A stretch of DNA of 64,000 bases, taken from the NCBI RefSeq assembly GCF_900101105.1, contig NZ_FNGA01000003.1, positions 62,001 to 126,000 of the forward strand. The letters run 5' to 3'. A program made the translations under genes and the position numbers. Source of the DNA: Maridesulfovibrio ferrireducens (lineage in GTDB: Bacteria; Desulfobacterota; Desulfovibrionia; Desulfovibrionales; Desulfovibrionaceae). Below are positions 59,892 through 64,000 of the stretch, in pieces; within the stretch, counting starts at the first letter, position 1, and each line of letters starts with the position of its first letter. The notes below the pieces were generated by a model. The model saw only the letters and a list, made by a program, of their open reading frames with translations, was not told the DNA's origin and searched no databases.

Positions 59892-60921
59892 TACTGCCTC
59901 TGAAAAAAGACTTGATGGTGTCGATCAGCCCAATTTTATGATCAAAATATTTAATGTCCCGGCTGACATCTACAGGCTGTCCCGGCTTAAGAAGCAGCGC
60001 ATCCTTTAGCGAAGGGTAAGCTTCGAGCATGAATACAAGTTTAGCTCTGCTTTGACTGGAGTAAATTACAGGCGGCGTATACTCTGATTGAGGTGAAATG
60101 TAGGTCAATTTTATTCGTAGAGGTTCTTTCAGCCCGTCATAGTTAAGAAATAATTCTTCGCCCACAGTGAATCCGCCGACGATTGGTTCAGGCACATAGA
60201 ATCTTACCACGCGGTTTTCCGGTGGCAGGATGGAAAGAACAGGTTTACCTGCCGGAACCCATTCGCCTTTGTATCTTATGGTGTCGAAAATCAGGCCTGT
60301 GCGTGGGGCCGCCTGTTTTTTTTGATCATAATTCCAGTGAGCTTGTACAAGTCTTGCCTTTGCGGCTTCAACAGCGGATTCAGCCGCTTTTATTTCATCA
60401 GAGCGTGAGCCGAGTGTGGCTGTGGTAAGTTGTGATGTTATCTCGTGAACCTGTTGGGTCGCCTGTTGATAGTCCGACCGTGATTTATCGCGTTCTTCTT
60501 CGGAAATGGTTCGTGATCTGTAAAGATCTGCTCTGCGTTTATATTCGGTTGCCGCCAGAGATTCTGCTGCTTTTGCCTTTTTAAGCCTTGCCTTGATAGA
60601 TGCTATTTCAGACGGTCTGCGTCCTTTACGTTTGTCGGCAAGGTCATTAAGAGCCTTGTCCAGATTTTCGGATGCTTCATCTATTCCGGCTTTTTCGAAT
60701 TTTCTTTCAAGTATGAACAGTGTTTGATTTTCCGTGATCTGTTGTCCTTTTTCAACGTTGATTTCATCAAGCTGTCCGCCAAGGGGAGATGAAACATAGA
60801 CAAAGTCACCCTCAACATAACCCTGCCAAAGAAAACTTTCTTCATTTGTACAGGCTGAAAGCAGCAAACATATCGTGAGGGTCAGGATTATCAGTGGGGC
60901 AGAAATGTAAGTTGATTTCAT
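59884..60921 (-). CDS. HlyD-family membrane fusion lipoprotein
   Basis: 345 residues from ATG at 60921 (MKSTYISA), GGAGG upstream; a longer in-frame start at 61047 would overlap tetR. Lipobox SAC (Cys about 22), barrel-sandwich start (VEGDFVYVSSPLGGQLDEINVEKG), a long coiled-coil hairpin (about 80-180) and a beta-barrel end. It links the ABC pump to an outer-membrane channel. It overlaps the ATPase gene by 8 nt. Confidence 0.92.
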   Translation of the reverse strand: MKSTYISAPLIILTLTICLLLSACTNEESFLWQGYVEGDFVYVSSPLGGQLDEINVEKGQQITENQTLFILERKFEKAGIDEASENLDKALNDLADKRKGRRPSEIASIKARLKKAKAAESLAATEYKRRADLYRSRTISEEERDKSRSDYQQATQQVHEITSQLTTATLGSRSDEIKAAESAVEAAKARLVQAHWNYDQKKQAAPRTGLIFDTIRYKGEWVPAGKPVLSILPPENRVVRFYVPEPIVGGFTVGEELFLNYDGLKEPLRIKLTYISPQSEYTPPVIYSSQSRAKLVFMLEAYPSLKDALLLKPGQPVDVSRDIKYFDHKIGLIDTIKSFFRGSNE

Positions 60922-60922
60922 T

Positions 60923-61534
60923 TCAGGATTCCTCCGAAATGTTTCTATTTTTAACGGCATCTTCAAATAAAAGAAGATTTCTTCGTATTTGAGGTCTTGG
61001 GTCATAATCGCCATCTGAAAGATGAAACAGGAAAGATGGAGGAACAACAGTTCCTAACAACATAAACACCACGTCGTCCGGTTCTATGTCCGATCTGATT
61101 TCTCCTGTATTTTGTCCTTTCTTGGCAATTGATGCCGCAGTTTTGCGATATTCAGTCATAACTGCGAGAAATCCTTTTCGCCTCAGAGAATTTTTGCCGG
61201 TTATTTTGTCGGAGAACATGAGTCTTGGAATTCCGGGATATTTATAAAGCAGGTCTGCATGCCTGAGAGCAAGATTTTTTAGAATAGCGAGCGGACTTGT
61301 TTCTTCTTTTGCAGCAAGAGTTGCATTTGCAATTAATTTATTACGTACAAGATCCCGCAAACCTTCAAAGATTTCATCTTTATTCCGGTAATGTCTATAC
61401 AGTGCGGATGGAACTATTTTGCACGCCTTCGCAACATTTTCTACTGTGATCGCTGAAATGCTTTTGGCGGCAAGTTCGAGTGCTGCTTCGGCGATTTGTT
61501 CGCGACGTGTATTTCGATCCATTCTTTTGCTCAA
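60923..61534 (-). CDS. TetR-family repressor of the efflux operon
   Basis: 203 residues, TTG start at 61534 with GGAG 6 nt upstream; ATG at 61522 is a weaker choice. HTH (about 25-50, ITVENVAKACKIVPSALYRHYRNKDEI) and a helical ligand domain. It is the first gene of the efflux operon, and a perfect palindrome lies 20 bp upstream (61554-61569), which fits autorepression. Confidence 0.93.
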   Translation of the reverse strand: MSKRMDRNTRREQIAEAALELAAKSISAITVENVAKACKIVPSALYRHYRNKDEIFEGLRDLVRNKLIANATLAAKEETSPLAILKNLALRHADLLYKYPGIPRLMFSDKITGKNSLRRKGFLAVMTEYRKTAASIAKKGQNTGEIRSDIEPDDVVFMLLGTVVPPSFLFHLSDGDYDPRPQIRRNLLLFEDAVKNRNISEES

Positions 61535-61553
61535 AATATGCTCCTGTTATGTG

Positions 61554-61599
61554 AAAGTGAATTCACTTTAACATTAGCGTATAAAAAACGTCAATTGAT
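61554..61599 (-). promoter_or_regulatory. palindromic operator and promoter of the TetR/efflux operon
   Basis: Perfect 16-bp palindrome AAAGTGAATTCACTTT (61554-61569). On the minus strand TTGACG lies about 23-28 bp upstream of it, so the palindrome covers the -10/start region. Regulator binding inferred. Confidence 0.65.
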
Positions 61600-61624
61600 A
61601 TGTGTCTTATTCGTTTTTAAATAA

Positions 61625-61660
61625 GAAACGCCCCTTGATCATAAGACCAAGGGGCGTTTC
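61625..61660. terminator. terminator after nhaC
   Basis: Stem GAAACGCCCCTTG (61625-61637) with CAAGGGGCGTTTC (61648-61660). T-rich on the minus strand after the stem. Confidence 0.85.
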
Positions 61661-61682
61661 AAGTTTTATTTGTGGCTGATGA

Positions 61683-63389
61683 TTAGTTTGCTACAGGCTT
61701 ACCCAGTAAACGCACGGTCGCAAATACAGCCAGAATGGACATCGGCAGTATTATGAACAGCGGCATTCCAAGTCCAGCAGGAATGTAGCCGAATACAATA
61801 GATATAAGCGCAACAGGAATTGCGTAGAATATCTGGGTTTTGGTGTGATCGATATGGTCACATGCCGACCCCATTGATGACAGAATTGTTGTGTCTGAAA
61901 TCGGGGAGCAATGGTCACCGAATATTGCTCCGGTAAGTACCGAGCCGATATTCAGGATGACATAGGATTGATCAGGGGAGAGAGCATATGCCAGCGGAAT
62001 ACACAGCGGCATCAGGATTCCCATGGTTCCGTAAGAAGTACCGGTTGCAAAGGATATGATGGACCCCATTATAAAGATGATGGAAGGCAACAGGAATATC
62101 GGGATGGTATCAGATAGGATACTTACCAGATATGCGGCTGTTCCAAGCTCTTTAATTATGCCGGAAAGTGACCAAGCCAGCAGAAGAATTACTGCTGTGA
62201 TATTGAGAGATTTAACGCCCTGAACCCATGTGGAAATGGCTTCATCAACTTTTAAGATCTTTTTACCTATGGCAAGTGCAAGCGCGACAATTCCGGCTAC
62301 AAGTGCAGCTTGAAATAAAACAACGGAAGCATCAGATGCACCGAAAGCTTCGCGGATTGCAACAAAGCTGGTCGGAGAGTCTTTAAGTATTGAGATAAGT
62401 TTCGCGTTATCTCCGTCCATGATTGAATTATATCCATTAAAATAGAATCCTAAGAAAGCCGCTACAATAAGGGTTCCGATAGGAATAATTGCATCCCAAA
62501 TGCTGGGAATAATATTTGGATCAGGCTTTAATTCAGTTGCTTCATCTGCAACCATTGGCTTGGCCGTATCAGACAGCACTTTGCCGGTAGTACGGGCGCG
62601 ATGCTCGGCTTTATACATAGGGCCGAATTCTCTCATGAACCAGATTGTGGCGAGAATGAAGACCAGAATTAAAATATTGTAAAATCTGTAAGGAACAGTT
62701 TCTACGAACACGCCATAAGCATTCAGGTTGTAGCCGATTCCCTGAAGACCATCGCGGATAAGGCCGACTTCATATGCAACCCATGTTGAAATAAGAGCTA
62801 TACCTGCGATTGGAGCAGCTGTTGCATCAATAATAAATGCAAGCTTTTCTCTGGATACATTCATTTTGTCTGTGACCGGACGCATTATCGGTCCGACTGT
62901 CAGTGAGTTTGCATAGTCATCAAAGAAGATAAGAAGACCAAGCAGCCACGTTACAAACTGTGAGCTTCTTGGGCTTTTTGCCTTTTTAGCGAGAGCATCA
63001 GCAATCGCTTTTGCTCCGCCCATTTTAGAAACGAGCGCGATAAGTCCGCCGATGGCAAGACACTGCAAGATGATACCCGCATTCCACGGGTCAGCGAGGG
63101 ACATAAGAATTTCGTTGGAAAGTCTGAGAAAACCGTCAACAAATCCGTTGTAGACGTTGAATCCTTTGGATTCGAGCATGAATGCCCCTGAGAAAACACC
63201 CAACAGCAATGAAAGAATAACGTTTTTGGTGATAAAAGCTAAAACGATGGCAACGAAAGGCGGAATGAGTGTGAGCATCCCGAATCTAGCCGCATTGACA
63301 GAACCTAAGCTGGAGTCCGCAGCAAGCGCGGGCTGACAAAATAGCAGGACTAAAGTAAACAGTAAAAAAATCCCTCGTAAATATCGCAT
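61683..63389 (-). CDS. nhaC: NhaC-family Na+/H+ antiporter
   Basis: 568 residues. An apparent signal peptide (to about 24, ALAA) precedes about 11-12 hydrophobic helices, with the NhaC hallmarks ILSLLLGVFSGAF, FFDDYANSLTVGPIMRP, GSIISFATGTSYGTMGIL and FGDHCSPISDTTILSS. It exchanges Na+ for H+ and may contribute to salt tolerance. GGGGAAA precedes ATG. A 264-bp gap with nothing visible separates it from the next gene. Confidence 0.93.
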   Translation of the reverse strand: MRYLRGIFLLFTLVLLFCQPALAADSSLGSVNAARFGMLTLIPPFVAIVLAFITKNVILSLLLGVFSGAFMLESKGFNVYNGFVDGFLRLSNEILMSLADPWNAGIILQCLAIGGLIALVSKMGGAKAIADALAKKAKSPRSSQFVTWLLGLLIFFDDYANSLTVGPIMRPVTDKMNVSREKLAFIIDATAAPIAGIALISTWVAYEVGLIRDGLQGIGYNLNAYGVFVETVPYRFYNILILVFILATIWFMREFGPMYKAEHRARTTGKVLSDTAKPMVADEATELKPDPNIIPSIWDAIIPIGTLIVAAFLGFYFNGYNSIMDGDNAKLISILKDSPTSFVAIREAFGASDASVVLFQAALVAGIVALALAIGKKILKVDEAISTWVQGVKSLNITAVILLLAWSLSGIIKELGTAAYLVSILSDTIPIFLLPSIIFIMGSIISFATGTSYGTMGILMPLCIPLAYALSPDQSYVILNIGSVLTGAIFGDHCSPISDTTILSSMGSACDHIDHTKTQIFYAIPVALISIVFGYIPAGLGMPLFIILPMSILAVFATVRLLGKPVAN

Positions 63390-63653
63390 GCAAGATTTCC
63401 CCTATGAAATTTATTGCCATTTGGTAAAAACGGCGCTGTAGCAATTACAAGATATTTGTTGCAAAAGCAAACTTGTTGGGTTTTAGCTTTGTTTTTAGAA
63501 CTAAAATTACGGAATAATGAAAATATCAATGATAGGTTGTCGTATAGAGGGAATGCTTTCAATCTTCTAATATTGATTGCGTCGTTTTTTTTAAATAGAT
63601 ATTAACAATATAAAGTTTGTTCCAAATTTTTAAAAATCAGGAATAGGTAAGTT

Positions 63654-64000
63654 ATGCTTCGGTATATTCGTGATCCAATGAACGGTTTGACTCATTTTAT
63701 AGGCTTTTGTCTTGCAATAGTTGGATTGAAGATGCTTCTTGATATTTCAATTGATCCTACCAATGTAATGCACGTGGTTACTTTTTCAGTTTTCGGCGTG
63801 GGAATGATTTTGTTGTATCTAGCAAGTACGCTTTATCACTGGCTTCCTCTTTCGGAAAAAGGAATACGTTATTTGCGGAAAATAGATCATAGCATGATCT
63901 TTATTTATATCGCTGCGACTTACACTCCTATTTGTCTTATCGGGCTGAAGGGTGTGTGGGGCTGGTCTATATTCGGCTGTGTATGGGCTATGGCTGTCGG
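63654..64000 (+). CDS. hemolysin III/PAQR-family membrane protein (5' part)
   Basis: 115 residues are visible before the window ends. MLRYIRDPMNGLTHFIGF start and SFSVFGVGMILLYLASTLYHWLPLSEKGIRYLRKIDHSMIFIYIAATYTPI match the seven-helix YqfA/HlyIII family, including the conserved DHSMI-type metal residues. Hydrolase activity is proposed for the family, not shown. Confidence 0.9.
   Translation, partial: MLRYIRDPMNGLTHFIGFCLAIVGLKMLLDISIDPTNVMHVVTFSVFGVGMILLYLASTLYHWLPLSEKGIRYLRKIDHSMIFIYIAATYTPICLIGLKGVWGWSIFGCVWAMAV

Overview
The window looks like a chromosome segment from a marine-type sulfate-reducing deltaproteobacterium of the Desulfovibrionaceae. I infer this from a Desulfovibrio-style periplasmic [FeFe] hydrogenase with a separate Tat small subunit, multiheme c-type cytochromes, the FeoAB/Fur iron genes and moderate-to-low G+C. 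No rRNA, tRNA, CRISPR array or complete transposon was seen.

Region 1 (1-15250) is an iron-handling island. A minus-strand operon (7403 to 615) encodes two P-type ATPases (one with an SCA membrane motif, one with CPC), a small HMA-like protein, two Q/P-rich proteins sharing a glycine-rich membrane element, a small membrane protein and a triple-FeoA protein. I read it as a ferrosome (Fez)-type iron-compartment locus. Around it lie a MarR regulator with two tandem palindromic operators, a Fur-family regulator, small glycine-rich membrane proteins, a diguanylate cyclase, feoAB with two secreted proteins, and a PilZ-like protein. Three Fur-box-like sites sit at the promoters of the ATPase operon, the fur-like gene and feoAB.

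Region 2 (15290-22000) is a minus-strand [FeFe]-hydrogenase operon: hydA, hydB, a TM1266-type regulator, hydG, an unknown gene, hydE, hydF. Between hydB and the regulator lies a leader with two copies of a structured RNA motif and a hairpin that covers the regulator's ribosome binding site.

Region 3 (22185-27700) has a frameshifted hemerythrin, YciI and STAS proteins, a membrane cytochrome operon (octaheme lipoprotein, triheme protein, cytochrome b), yajQ and a phage-regulator-like orphan.

Region 4 (28144-39451) is an eight-gene plus-strand operon of secreted and envelope proteins (FlgT/LPP20-like, TPR-SLH lipoprotein, AsmA-like, beta-helix lipoprotein, SpoIID, TPR membrane protein) that I cannot match to a described system. 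It is followed on the other strand by a signalling trio (PEP-synthase-like protein, histidine kinase, PhnD-like binding protein), then by a TauE/DUF169 group and by an MBL hydrolase/dehydrogenase pair.

Region 5 (49622-55738) is a truncated podovirus-like prophage module (holin, terminase, GNAT, portal; no capsid or integrase). An AT-rich two-gene cassette of unknown function follows (55946-57789). The window closes with a TetR-controlled ABC efflux operon, an NhaC antiporter and the start of a hemolysin-III family gene.
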